From: Morinoia aosen
Lineage: Eukaryota > Arthropoda > Malacostraca > Amphipoda > Talitridae
Reading direction: 5' to 3'
Length of the DNA stretch: 64,000 nucleotides
Assembly: GCA_030386875.1 (NCBI GenBank)
Contig: CM059563.1
Coordinates: 46,158,102-46,222,101, forward strand
The translations under genes were made by a program, and so were the position numbers. This document shows positions 9,200 to 20,499 of this stretch, one piece after another. The notes below the pieces were generated by a model, which was given only the letters and a program-made list of their open reading frames with translations, was not told the DNA's origin and ran no database searches. How positions within the stretch are numbered: position 1 is the first letter of the stretch; every line of letters starts with the position of its first letter.

Positions 9200-12121
9200 A
9201 TGACTGATCACGCCGAGATATTCGAGGAAATCGACCCAGATCTCAATCATTTGAACAGAATATATCCAAACCTAAACGACTCTCATGAGTGTAGGTATAC
9301 TAATATATCAAAATTCAACGAAACTATACGAATAACTCGCCGTGATTTCTCACTCTTGTTTTGGAACTGTAGGTCACTCTATCCAAAATTGGAAGAGATA
9401 CAATGTACTATTACTGAACTTAAATATAACCTAGACGTGATTAGCTTCACCGAAAGCTGGCTAGATGACATGACCAAAGACATGATTCGATTTGAAAATT
9501 ATCATAGTTACCATTCACTACGAAAAAAACAGAGAGGCGGAGGCATCAGCACATTTATAACTAACCACATAGACTCGAGAATCATGGCTAGTGTAACAAT
9601 GAATCAGGATCACCTAGAATCACTCTTCGTAGAACTGTCTAGAGATGGTAAACGCATTGTGCTTGGAACGGTGTATAGGCCTCCTACAGCCTGTCCTATA
9701 TCCTTCCTGAATGAGCTAAATCTTATTATTTCTCAGTTCAACAGGCACTTATACAACGACATATTAATATGCGATGACTTCAATTATGTTCTACTAACAT
9801 GAAAGCTATGAACCAATCTCTAAATTCCTAACAATTTTTCAGTCTCAATCCTTCCTTCCAAACATCACAAAGCCTACGCGAATAACCTCTGAATCTACTA
9901 TGCTGCTTGACAATATCTTTATGATAGACCCAAGTGATTTTCTTTCTGGAATCATTACCTCTGACTTATCAGATCATTTTCCAATTTTTCTTGTTAAGAA
10001 AAATGTCTATATTGCTTGCACCAAGCCACGGGCTGAAACTTACTCATTTCGTAAAGTAAACGAACAAAGAGCATTGATAAAGCAATAGTAAAGTTGACTG
10101 CAAATATAATGGCCGCATACAATCCACGTTGCCCAATTGTAACTCGTACAGTTACCCCGAAAAATAAACAAAAGCCCTGGATTACTGGTGACATCGTGAT
10201 GAACATAAAGAAACGTCAAGCGTACCTAGCCCTCCTTTGCGAAGGGCGAATATCTAGAGAAACATATAACCGATTCAAAAACTATGCGACAACTCAGATA
10301 AGGACATCAAAAAAAGAACTACTTCACGCGTAAGTTTACTCAATTTAAAGCTGACGTTAAAAAGACTTGGCTCCTCCTTAACTCTTGCAGTAAACCGAAT
10401 AACGCCGATAAAAAGAAAATTAAACATTTTGTTCGAGATAATGTAAAATACCATGAGAAGAAAGAAATTGCTAACCTCTTTAACAATTTCTTCTTAAACG
10501 TAGGGAAAACTATAGCTGATGGTATTCCAAGTGAACCTGCTGATCACCTGGAATACATGGATCATATTCGAGAATAAAATTCCTTTTTCTTTACGCCTAC
10601 CAACTCATCCGATGTAGTTGCGTGCATAAACAACCTGAAAATAAATCGAGAGGTCTACAAACGTTTTCGACAAAAATACTTGAAATAATTGCTGATTTTG
10701 TAGCCCCGCTGATATCCAATCTTATTAACCATTCTCTCTTCCTAGGCACTTTCTCGAACTCCCTCAAAGGTGCTAGAGTAACCCCTATCTTTAAAAATGG
10801 TGAAAAAACCTGTGTAAACAACTATCGACCTATCTTCGTACTACCAATTATTGGCAAAGTATTCGGAAAAATTGTGTATAAAAAAGTGTACTCTTATTTC
10901 GAACAAAAATAATTTCTCTAAGATAAACAATACGGCGTTCGCTCTAAAAAATCAACAACACTGGTTATATTTAATCATTTACAATTCCTCTATTCTAATA
11001 TAAATGAAAGAAAGCCTGTCTTCCCGGTATTTCTTGACTTTCGAAAAGCATTGGATTGTGTGGACCATAAAATACTACTCTCGAAACTACACTGTTATGG
11101 CATTCGAGGGATTGCCCAGGATTGGTTCAGATGATGCGTAACAAATCGGAAGCAATACGTTGTCATTGACGACGCAAAATCAGACCCACAGACAATTAGC
11201 CATGGAGTTCCACAAGGATCTGTTCTTGGGCCTCTCCTATTTCTGATTTTTATCAATGATATTATAAAATCTACATCATTCTTCAAATTCATACTATTTG
11301 CCGATGACGGTACGCTTTCTGCAGTCTTTCCGAACCAAAATCCCGCTATGATTGCGGAGATAATAAATAATGAACTTCATAAGGTTTCATTGTGGCTCAA
11401 AGCTAATAAAATAAGGCTTAATATTGATAAAACAAATCATATTTCATTCTCATACAATAAAAATGTATCGCTCCCACGCATTAAAATTGGCGAAGGTGAA
11501 ATCGAAGAAACCAACTCATGTGAGTTTCTGGGCATCATAATAGATAAACATCTGACCTTCAAAGAGCACATCACTCATATTAGTTGTAAATTATCAAAAT
11601 CCATCGGAATACTCAATAAAGTTAAAAAATTTCTGCCTGAAACAGCTTTACAAATGCTCTACCGAACGCTCATTTCTCCATACTTGCAATACGGAATAGA
11701 AGCATGGCACGGAACTGATAAAAATAAAACCAACAAAATTTTTACTCTTCAGAAAAGTGCTCTCAGAGCGGTAAAGAACCTAGAATATAATGCTCACACA
11801 AATGATTCATTCAAAAATTTACAAATACTTAAACTTTCGGATCTCTACAAAATCTCCATGCGTAATTTCATTTACAAAACATTAAGAAATGATGTCGACA
11901 ATAGCCTAAAACAATTAACTGCGCAAACTGGTCATCACGACCATTTAACCCGAAATAGATGTAAATTCATGCTTCCTTACTATTCAAAGGCCCGGTCGCA
12001 ACACAGTATCCTCTTCGTTGGAACTAAAACTTGGAACTCAATACGTGCGGAGATCCGTGAAAGTAATTCGTACAAAGTATTCAAAAGACATCTTGAGTCT
12101 CACTTCCTATTAGAATACTAG
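9200..12121 (+). pseudogene. LINE ORF2 remnant, endonuclease plus reverse transcriptase
   Basis: 9200-9802 gives the APE-like endonuclease: LFWNCRSLYPKLEEIQ, SFTESWLDD with the catalytic E, TVYRPP, then ICDDFN where family members have GDFN. The SDHFPIF box is at about 9975 in the next piece (9900-10088). RT motifs follow: TPIFKNGEKTCVNNYRPIFV near 10780, [16 protein letters not shown] near 11030, HGVPQGSVLGPLLFLIFIND near 11200 and the catalytic FADD near 11298. The intact C-terminal piece (11348-12121) has the thumb and the ISPYLQYGIEAWHG signature of the CR1/L2 group. There are frameshifts between endonuclease and RT and a TGA in the RT just after AQDWFR near 11133, so the copy is dead. 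It is in the same orientation as the DIRS element but independent of it. Confidence 0.85.
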
Positions 12122-12525
12122 TCTTGTAAGATCACCATGTCAAACCTTGCCTCCAACATTTCTGGTCCTAATAATGTAACTTGCCATGGGTAACATAACC
12201 GATCTTCAGTCAGCTCTTAAATCGTTTTATCGAATATACTGTTAAATATAGCCGATTTGACCTATGTTGTAAAATACAGCATAAAATATCGAGTTAATTA
12301 TCTCAATGATCAGTCTAATGCGAAACTAGGTTACGTGAACTAGGTTAAACATTATTGTACACCCTAGAATAATGTAATGGTAGGATGCCCTAGAAGTCTT
12401 TGAACTTGTTCGGGCCCACAGGTAGCTATACTCTAGTTTGACCAATGTACTAGAATTAAGAAACATTCACCTCTGTATCACCTGTGGTAAATAAATTTTT
12501 TAAATTGTTTAAAATTGTTTAAATT
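12122..12525 (+). other. LINE 3' untranslated region and short-repeat tail
   Basis: AT-rich non-coding tail following the ORF2 stop. It ends in repeated TTTAAATTG-like units (about 12492-12525), which I take as the 3' terminus. Confidence 0.6.
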
Positions 12526-12789
12526 TCAAACATCAACTGGATTCATTAAATAATATTAATTTTAGATGATTGCCAACATTTTCCAAACGACCCACCAAAG
12601 GGTCATATCGCAAGACACGTACAAAGGTATCCTCCCTGGGGGCGCCGGTTCCCACAGTATTGGATGGACAAACCTAGCTAACTTGAGGCTATTGCCTGTC
12701 CTATCGTCTAAGGGGCCTCGACCCCATAGGCATTTTAATTGTCACTCGTATGAAATACAGACATTGATTGATTATAAGAAAGTTTTAGC

Positions 12790-13122
12790 CTCCCTTTACC
12801 ACAACAAAGATGTTCAAAGAGAGAAGGATGAAGGCACCATTTAGTATGGAATTAGGGAACGCGAAATCTACGTACAAGGTGCATAATACGGTAAACTAAG
12901 AAAGAAGTTCATGAAACAAAATAAAAGTTGAAGATGCAAGAAGTAGGTGCTGATGAACAGTACAGCAGTGAACCGGAAAAAACGGTCCCTAACAAAACAA
13001 AAAACCTTCTCTATTTAAACAAAAAGAAGGCGTACCTAACCTTCAACTCGGGACCTCAAAAAAATTCCATGGGAGTGCTAATTCCCATAGATACAACAGT
13101 TGTATCGCCTTAAGGAGCAATA
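12790..13122 (+). repeat. Dispersed repeat, subfamily A copy 1
   Basis: It starts near ACAACAAAGATGTTCAAAGA, passes through GGCACCATTTAGTATGG, a purine-rich middle and CCTAACCTTCAACTCGGGACC, and ends at GATACAACAGTTGTATC (13089-13105), a perfect short palindrome. Related copies lie at 15361-15690, 19676-19905 and 21672-21985. No coding signal is seen. A 3' hairpin would fit a non-autonomous Helitron, but the CTRR end was not found, so the class stays open. Confidence 0.7.
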
Positions 13123-13493
13123 CCTACTTTTGCCAACGAGTTTCAGTTCGAATTTCAATATAAAGTAATTTGCTGAACATGCATGAAGAACAACTGTTTA
13201 CGTTGCCTTTCGACACAGAGCTTAATTAAGAAATATTTTGCATTGGTCGTGCTAATTGCGCCAATCAGCAAAAGTTTGGTGTGAGAACAGATTTTGTCTA
13301 AGTTTTCAATGCCCCCGTTTGCTAAATTATGGCAATTCATTCATAACATGCGCCCCCGAATATTATGCACGAAAAAAGTATATGTCATGATTACACACGA
13401 GACTATCTAGATAACAATAATATGTTACTGAGAAAGAAAATAAAAAGAATCATGGAGGCAATGAGCTTTTGTACTTTGTTATTACGTTCTTAA

Positions 13494-13751
13494 CCCGTTG
13501 ATCCCGTTTGTGCGGTGGCTACGGTCGGTTTGGTTAGGTTGGAAGATGCAGAACTTAAAAGCCAACTTTAATGCTTGATAACATTTTTATTATTCCCAAC
13601 AAGCGGGAAAATTATAATTGTGCGATAACATTTAAACATATACATCATTTTCCAATAAAAATAAAAATAGGGATATCAGTCTATTGGTACGGGTACGTGA
13701 ATGAGCAATTTACCAAGTGGTGCACATATGTAACAATATGTAGTGAACGTG
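13494..13751. mobile_element. TTAA-flanked MITE, family 1 copy 1 (piggyBac-like)
   Basis: The element is flanked by TTAA at 13490-13493 and 13752-13755. Its left end reads CCCGTTGATCCC and its right end, inverted, CACGTTCACT. Internally GGTCGGTTTGGTTAGG matches the other copy at 33426-33689 in inverted orientation. TTAA target duplications are the mark of piggyBac-type transposases, which must be supplied from elsewhere. The element is 258 bp and has no coding capacity. Confidence 0.75.
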
Positions 13752-13755
13752 TTAA

Positions 13756-15360
13756 ATGAAATATAGAGTAAAACAAAGTGGCATTACCCCATCCTGTTAG
13801 AGCAGATTTCGATAAAATGTTTTTCGCAGTTACAAAAGCTTGGCTAAGCTTCGAAATATTCTATTTTGATCGAGAACTCCAATATTACTGAAAATAACGT
13901 CAAAGGAAAGTTCATTGAAAGCATTTGCCTCCAACATGAACACGAAGCTTCGTGATTGCTGAGAGGAAAATGTCGCGTCAACTCAACTGAAGATTTTTCA
14001 TATGACTTGTTCTTGTGCTTTTGATTGAGGCAGGTTGTTTGTGGAGGTGTGATTCATCACATATCTTACAGAACTAAATCCCTCCTTCGAATTATCGCAC
14101 CTAAAGCATCGAACGACCAAACAGAGTTCATGCGAAGAAATCTTCCGAACAAAAACTGTCAAAAATCGAGTTCTTTCCTCTTCTCAAATAGTTTCGAAAA
14201 AAACTTATCACGATACAGATGGAACTGTAGGTTATATACAACCTTCTCATTGTTTTTCTTAAATTCTCAATTCTAAGACGAACAAGCCCAACCTTTCAAG
14301 GTTAGTTTTAATCTCGATAGGTATTTTCAACTAACCTTAGTCTCGCAAATTAATTTATTTTCAAAGTACAAAGTTCTTCCTGAGCCGTATGAAATATAAT
14401 AGAACTAACAAGTTTACAAGGAGGCCTTAATTTCCGCAGTTTACATAGGATGTTTGATGAACGCCAAGTTCAGTCGGAGAGTTACAAACCAGACTAGAAA
14501 TGCACTAATGAGACGCCGCGTCAATATTAGTCTACCCTGCTAGATAAATTCTAAGGAAAGCAATTTTGGCTCCGTTGATCGACCGTAGAGCAAAGAAGCT
14601 CATATAGGGAATACATCAATGCTAAGAAAGATAATTACGTCCCTAGGGTTCCATAAAAAAAACGAAATTTTTCTTCACACGATGTAACAATAGTTAGAAA
14701 AGCTAATTTCGTCCTTACAGTTCTATTAAAGGAATGTTAATTAATCTTCACGTTCGAATTCCTGCATAGTTTATTTCCATAGTGACAATGATTTCATAAT
14801 GAAGCAGCATTTGCTGTACAGTTTCTCATTTTGAAAAACTAGTAATCATTCAACAGCCACGCTTCTATACACTAATAGGCGTAAAATATGTATTCAATTG
14901 AGCTATAAAATTTTCAATTTTCAACATCGAACAGTTTTAAACGATTTCGTACAAATATTGTCCATACGTATTAATATTTTAGGTAAAATATGGGCAATTA
15001 TTTCCATCGGCAAGGCAATTTTCTTTGACAAACATTCGAAACTAGCGAACTTTTTCAGGTACCTTTTACCGAGAAAAGACAGGGCTCATGACTACAGAAA
15101 TTCCTCCGATATTTTTCGCATTAGATGTAACATAAGAAATGCAAATTGAGTAAAAATGAAGGGCTTGACGTCCCGCAAAATTTCTGTCTTCGTCTCAATC
15201 AATTCAACTATTCACGTTTGCACATAATTTCACATATTTTCTTCGAGAATGACCGTATTAATCTTAGCTTATCAAAATGTAGAAATAGCTTAGAAGAGGA
15301 GAGTTTTCTTTTAGCGTATGGTTTAAAACAAAGATTGATCAGATTGACCATAAATTTGTT
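13756..15360. other. No recognisable gene
   Basis: AT-rich DNA. Short open frames (14025-14276, 14898-15149, 15146-15421) lack motifs and codon order. I see no RNA gene or clear repeat here. Confidence 0.45.
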
Positions 15361-15690
15361 TTGCCCGCCCTTTAACACAACAAAGATATTCAAAGAGAGG
15401 AAGGATCAAGGCACCATTTAGTATGGAGTTAAGGGAACGTAGAATCTATGCACAAAGCGTATTCCGCAAAGGATCCAGAGCGCATAGAAACAGTTAGATA
15501 AGAAGGAAAGTTATTAAACAAGGTAAAAGTTGAAGAAGAAAGTCAGAGGTGCTGAAAAACAGTAAAGCAGTGAACCGAAAAAAGGCAGTCCTTTTACAAA
15601 ACAAGAAAAATCAATTTCAACCAAAAGAAGGTCCACCTAACCCTCAACTCAGGACCTCACATTTCCCCCTGGGAGGGCTAATTCCGGTTT
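15361..15690 (+). repeat. Dispersed repeat, subfamily A copy 2
   Basis: It aligns over its length with 12790-13122, sharing the CAACAAAGATATTCAAAGAG start, GGCACCATTTAGTATGG and CCTAACCCTCAACTCAGGAC. It then diverges before the terminal palindrome. It has an extra block, AAGGATCCAGAGCGCATAG, that copy 1 lacks. Confidence 0.7.
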
Positions 15691-16534
15691 AATACAGAGG
15701 TTCAAAACACTCTTGTCGCTATCTCGACTCAGGCAATGCTGCGTCAGCATCACAACTCAAAGCGCGAATAATAAGACAAGCAAATATTCAAAATATTTCA
15801 TTCCTTATAATCGCATTTAAAACCTTTCATTGGCTTATAACCTTTCCACTTCTATTGAGAGACAATGCCAACTAAATTCATTCAATACTATTCACATGTA
15901 TGGTATAACAAGGAGACAATTTATTTTATATTTTGAGGCTCAGCCTTTCACAAAATATATTGGGAATTTTTACATTTTGCCGACAGCTTATAATACGCAA
16001 GGTTAGGAACACAGAAGCAATACCTGCATTAACGGCAAAAATTATTCAGCGATGAAAACGTTAACGTTCGAATCTCCGTGCACGGATATCCACAGCAGGC
16101 GAAGACTGGAAGTTGATAGCGTTATATAAAATATGAAATCCCAAGTTCACTAATTTATTCCCTCACTTGGGATCGGAAATGACACTCCTAAATGAACAGC
16201 AAAGCCATGAAAACTAGCGCGTGAAAAAAGTCGTGTACTCAGAAGCGCTTGTACAGTTGATAGAAAAACAAAAAATATTCAGACTGCGACGGAAATTAAT
16301 GCAAACAACGACAGAAAAAAATGATTTGAAGAGCAGCCTGTGGGACACGATAAACACAGCCAATACGGACGGAGTTTCAAATATCGCTGCGCAGTTAAAT
16401 TTTCACAGAAATTCAGCACAGAATATTGGATGAAAATGTGAACTGTTATTATAGAGCATGTTGAAGAGGACCTCGGAACATTAATACTGGCTAAAATTGT
16501 ACTGAATTAATTTATTGCCATTGACGTATCTCTG
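15691..16534. other. No firm gene; one short helical open frame
   Basis: The open frame 16221-16433 could encode 70 residues (ALVQLIEKQKIFRLRRKLMQ, later WDTINTANTDG) and reads as plausible helical protein, but I recognise no family and see no flanking splice signals. The rest is AT-rich with no recognisable feature. Confidence 0.3.
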
Positions 16535-16538
16535 TTAA

Positions 16539-17362
16539 CCCGCGCACGGTCGCGCATCCCTCAGAAAAGTAGTCAATTTACCCGCGTTACTCTGCCGTTC
16601 CCTGTTCACTTACCGTAATAGGCAGAGATGTAAAAATATGAAGTAATGAGTAAAAAATGTTGCTTTACACTTTGATGTTGTCAGATTTTTGATAACTTGA
16701 ACCGTTTCTTTGTAATATGGAGTCAAACTCCGTCGATTTTTGCACAACATTGCTTCAAAGAGATCAATGGCCATTTTTGTGTTTTGGAAACAATGTAATG
16801 TTTTTCACTGCTATTTTATGCAGAAAATCCTTCCAAACCTGCTGATGTTTTTATTTTTCCTCTACAACAATTAGAAAAAAAGTTATGACCATTCATGTCT
16901 ACTAGGTGTTATCCATTCTTCGTTTTAGTTCCTACATAAATGCATGTTTGCATGTCTGGTTATATTACTGTAAGTATAGTGTTTCGAAACTTGTAATTTT
17001 CACACAATATGAATAAAATACTGCTCTACACGCTACTGACTTTAGATTTGTCTTATTTGCCATTTTTACGAAATAAGGCGAAATAAGGCCCTGAGTAGTT
17101 TCGCTGGTAACTGAGGCTGCCACTGACTGTTCGCACGCACACCCTCTCACGGTCGCCTCATTTACCACACTGACTGTGCTTACCCCTCCCAACTTCCAAG
17201 TGGTTGGAGCTCTGCCTTAACCCCCACAATGTGGGGGTTTCTGGCTCCAGCTGTGTAGCACTCGCTGAGACGATCATTTTGGTGTATAACAACTTGGGGT
17301 TATGCCTTACGTCTGGCAACCAGTGAGCCTGGTAAATGAGGCGACCAGTTACAGTGCGCGGG
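16539..17362. mobile_element. piggyBac-like non-autonomous element, 824 bp
   Basis: TTAA at 16535-16538 and 17363-17366 flank inverted ends CCCGCGCAC / GTGCGCGGG. Ends beginning CCC next to TTAA are characteristic of piggyBac transposons. GGTCGC follows a few bases inside each end in inverted order. The interior carries no transposase. Near the right end CCCCCACAATGTGGGGG (17221-17237) forms a tight hairpin. Confidence 0.8.
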
Positions 17363-17366
17363 TTAA

Positions 17367-17794
17367 TGAAAATGGGACATGAGAGGTATCTTAATTATTA
17401 TGACGATGTAAGACTTCCACCGTAATGGGAATTAGGAATACGAGTTTTCCCTGTGAACTTATGGAATGGAAACTTATCGATAAAACTTGTCTCATATTCA
17501 GGACACCAAGTAGCATTTATTTTTTAGACATGCCATCACGGACCACAGCTTCGCGCTTTGTGCCCTAAGGGGAACTCTCAGTATAAAAACTTAGCAAATG
17601 CCGTGGAAGCAGGTCATGAAATATTTTCCCCTTTTACGGGCTGAATACCCTAAACACAAACGAATTTAAACTGTATATTAGGTATCATCATTATTATTAC
17701 TATATTATTTATTTTAAGATTTCCTAGTGACAAGAAATATGATTTCAAGAGAGCGTAGTAAAAGAACCAGCAAATTTGGATTATATAAAATAGT
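17367..17794. other. No recognisable gene
   Basis: Unique-looking AT-rich sequence with no open frame of note. Confidence 0.4.
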
Positions 17795-17975
17795 TATTAT
17801 ATGCACAAGTTATATTCCTACACATTATACCTTGTGCTCTGAAACAGTGAGTTGTTAAGGAAGGAAAAAAAAGATAATGAAGAAGGCTGGAAAGAGGGTG
17901 GAAATGATAGAAGTCCCGAAAGCCCATCTGTAGATGAAGCGACCCAGCTATATCTTCCCTCCGTAATGCCAATCC
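17795..17975 (+). repeat. Dispersed repeat, subfamily B copy 2
   Basis: It shares ATACCTTGTGC, the purine-rich AAGGAAGGAAAAAAAAGATA run and AGAAGTCCCGAAAGCCCATC with 22195-22365 and 6751-6920. Diverged and non-coding. Confidence 0.5.
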
Positions 17976-18395
17976 CCTGCATAGGATAAGCAAACCTTAA
18001 CTGAGCTTTTTGTCCCTCTTATGCATGAACGATGGGGATAATTTTATAATATTTATGAAGGATAATTTTTTCAAAAAAGCGTATGAAACTTTTGAAATGA
18101 ACTTGTCCGCATCCTGCTTAGGTTGACATACGGTGATTTTTTATTAAATAGAACTCTTAGAACGTTTTCGGTTGGCGGAAATTATGAACGAATTCGGAAA
18201 CATATTTTACGTTAAATTTCTGAAAGCAAGGCTGGACATGCTCATTAAAACGTTTTTCTTTTCGGCGACCAGAAAGTTTCGCATTTTTATGAAAGCTTTC
18301 GTTTTCATTTACTTAGTGCTTCCAGAATGACTCGAGCATAATAACAACAGGAACACTACGACCAGGTATAGCACGTACAAAAACGCTCGCTCTAA
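17976..18395. other. No recognisable gene
   Basis: AT-rich stretch without open frames or clear repeats. Confidence 0.4.
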
Positions 18396-18399
18396 AGTG

Positions 18400-18700
18400 A
18401 AAGAGCCTCATTGAGGCGCCTACGCCGGGCCTTTCGCATGAGAAAAAGTTGTTTACCCTAAACAAAACATGGCACCCCGCAAATTGGCTGCACAATTTTT
18501 GGCGCACTCATTACGAGGTGTTCCAGCAGATAGCAGCTCTGAACACCGACCATTGTGGTGCCATTTGCATACTCTCTCTGCGGTGGCCAATATGGCGGAC
18601 AAACACGGAGGCAAACATGCGGCCGAGTTTGATGAGAATGCGGCGTTCCGTTCTAACGCGTGCACACTCTAAGAAACGGGGGCGTCATCGGCACGCTTCT
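18400..18700 (+). promoter_or_regulatory. CpG-rich patch, possible promoter or first exon
   Basis: This 300-bp patch is clearly richer in C, G and CpG than its surroundings and has CCAATATGGCGGAC near 18588, where ATG lies in a good initiation context within a YY1-like ATGGCGG. The frame from this ATG gives MADKHGGKHAAEFDENAAFR, which looks protein-like but stops after 26 residues; no strong splice donor was found. An overlapping frame (18469-18672) includes the same residues. It could be a gene start, a non-coding exon, or a repeat edge. The 100-bp minisatellite begins just after it. Confidence 0.22.
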
Positions 18701-18719
18701 GGCCTGGTTTTCACTGACT

Positions 18720-19190
18720 TTGTTGTGGTTCCTGACGCTGGTGTGAAAGTTATTTGCGGTGTGTGGAGGAAATATCGTGGGGGTTTCTGTCGCAGGTGGG
18801 GCAGGTATGTGAGAAGAATATTTTGTTGTGGTTCCTGACGCTGGTGTGAAAGTTATTTGCGGTGTGAGGAGGAAATATCGTAGTGGGTTCTGTCGCAGGT
18901 ATGGGAGAAGAATATTATTTTGCGGTTCCTAACGCTGGTGTGAAAGTTATTTGCGGTGTGTGGAGGTAATATCGTGGGGGGTTCTAGCGCAGGTGGGGCA
19001 GGTATGTGAGAAGAATATTTTGTTGTGGTTCCTGGCCTTGCAGTAAAAGTTATTTGTAGGTGTGTAGAGGAAACATCGTTGCAACTTCTGGCGTTGATGT
19101 AAAAGGTATTTGTGGGTGTGTGGAGAACAATGCGTTGTGGTTATTTGACTTTGGCGTGATAGTTTTTTGAGGGTATGTGGGAAAAGACTT
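18720..19190 (+). repeat. Minisatellite, about 100-bp unit
   Basis: Three good copies begin at about 18720, 18823 and 18918, each with GTGAAAGTTATTTGCGGTGT, a GGAGG(A/T)AATATCGT block and GTGAGAAGAATAT. A fourth and more degenerate units run to about 19190. The unit is G/T-rich on the + strand. The open frame running into it (18449-18838) is a by-product. Confidence 0.8.
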
Positions 19191-19675
19191 CCTAGTGATT
19201 TTCGACACACGTGGCCCAGCTAGGTATAAAGAAATTGTTGCAGTTTCTCAAGTTGCTATGGAAGTTATTTGTTAATTGTTTGAAAAAACTGAGGTAGTTG
19301 CGAATTAAATTAGGAAAGTTTCGTTCGGATAGAATTTTATTCTGGTTTTCATCGTTGGTATTAATTTTATTTGCGGATGTTGAGAGAAAACTTTGCCTTT
19401 CGTGACAGCAAAATTTTGTCAGTCATCGTGATGGACGTTGGAAAGCCATGTATTTATTTTAGCATCTCATCGGTAAACTTTTTTAACAGATGTTTCATCC
19501 TTCTGATGGCAAGATACACTACCACCAAACCAAGCAACATCAAAAATATTCAAGCCAATTGGATTTTCGGAAGAAGTTTCGAATTCTTGGTGGATTTTGC
19601 AATTATAAAAATAAAAATCAGCAAAATTCATCACAACAAAGTTTCCACGTATTTCCACCCAAGATCCCCTGCAAT
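19191..19675. other. No recognisable gene
   Basis: The open frame 19371-19724 (117 residues) is lysine, isoleucine and phenylalanine rich, as chance frames in AT-rich DNA are, and runs into a repeat copy. No motif is seen. Confidence 0.4.
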
Positions 19676-19905
19676 TAAAAACAGTGAGTTAAGAAGGAAG
19701 TTTATAGAACAAGATAAAAATTGAAGAAAAAATGTAATGAACTTAATTACAATTATAAAAATATAAAGCTAAAAAACAGGACCGGAGTGAACTGAAAAAG
19801 GTCCTAAATGAAACAAACTATACTGCATTAACAACAAAAAAATAGATCTAACTCCCAACTCTGGACCTCGCATTTCCCCTATAAGCGCTGATTTCCCTAC
19901 ATGAA
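19676..19905 (+). repeat. Dispersed repeat, subfamily A copy 3 (partial)
   Basis: It retains GTTAAGAAGGAAGTTTATAG, the GTGAACTGAAAAAGG block and CAACTCTGGACCTCGCATTT before the end region. The first third of the repeat is missing. Confidence 0.55.
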
Positions 19906-20271
19906 ACATGTATGACACTTGAAGGGAAAAATTCTGTGAGAATCTATAAATGCAACTAGCAAAATCTGAACCCGTCATACATAGGTTAATCAGTTTTAAA
20001 TTGAGTAAATTTGTGTGTAAAGTAGTTTTTTCGATATCCTCATCTGGTACGCCACATTGATGTAACATTTACCAAGCAGCCGTAACTCCAAGGGAACTTT
20101 GTTCGCAAGGATTCGTTCCGATCATTTCCGCAGCAACCGGCCTGACGCGTTCGTGCCGATCTTCATCATTTGCTTTCTCTGAACCTGAATGACCAGTGGT
20201 CTAAATTTTCAAATCATTTGCAATTGGTTGACACGCTAGCTGTGCTCTAATGTAACTCTAAAATTTGTCTC
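19906..20271. other. No recognisable gene
   Basis: Mixed-composition spacer with no feature I can support. Confidence 0.4.
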
Positions 20272-20275
20272 TTAA

Positions 20276-20495
20276 CTCCTTTCCTACGATGGGTTAAACT
20301 GAAGTTCAATATTCAATTCAAATTTAAAGTAATTTGTAGTTGGCAATTTTGAAAATAGCGAACATTAGCTGGATCACGCCTTCATTTAGATTTTATTAAG
20401 TATTTATAAAAACTGAGTTAGCGACTGCAGGTCGGTCACCAGCATTATAAAATTCCCTTCAGTGACCACCGATGGGTCCCTTCGCACGAAACATG
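20276..20495. mobile_element. TTAA MITE, family 2 copy 1
   Basis: TTAA at 20272-20275 flanks the left end and TTAG at 20496-20499 the right. It shares GATGGGTTAAACTGAAGTTC with 31703 onward, and its second half (CGTGCCTTTATTTAG-like block, GGTCGGTCACCAGCAT) with 32425-32639. It is about 220 bp with no coding capacity. The TTAA and the CACGTT-like ends link it to piggyBac-mobilised MITEs. Confidence 0.6.
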
Positions 20496-20499
20496 TTAG

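Larger units (their letters stand above)
7850..12525 (+). mobile_element. Decayed CR1/L2-like non-LTR retrotransposon (LINE)
   Basis: A two-ORF LINE of about 4.7 kb in sense orientation. ORF1 remains at 7850-8683; ORF2, with APE-type endonuclease and reverse transcriptase, lies at 9200-12121. A 3' UTR of about 400 bp follows, ending in TTTAAATTG-type short repeats instead of a poly-A tail, as CR1/L2-group elements do. Such elements nick DNA with the endonuclease and prime reverse transcription at the nick. Several frameshifts and at least one in-frame stop show that it is inactive. The 5' boundary is uncertain; no target duplication was identified. Confidence 0.85.

Noticed and set aside
12566-12844. 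92-residue frame after the LINE
   Set aside because: It runs into dispersed repeat A and shows no motif.
13089-13105. Helitron 3' hairpin at the end of repeat A
   Set aside because: The palindrome fits, but no CTRR end follows at the expected distance and no TC start was found.
16060-16085. B-box-like CGTTCGAATC
   Set aside because: No A box at the right distance and no tRNA-like folding.
18449-18838. 129-residue frame over the CpG-rich patch
   Set aside because: Its C-terminal half is minisatellite translation, and it competes with two other frames.
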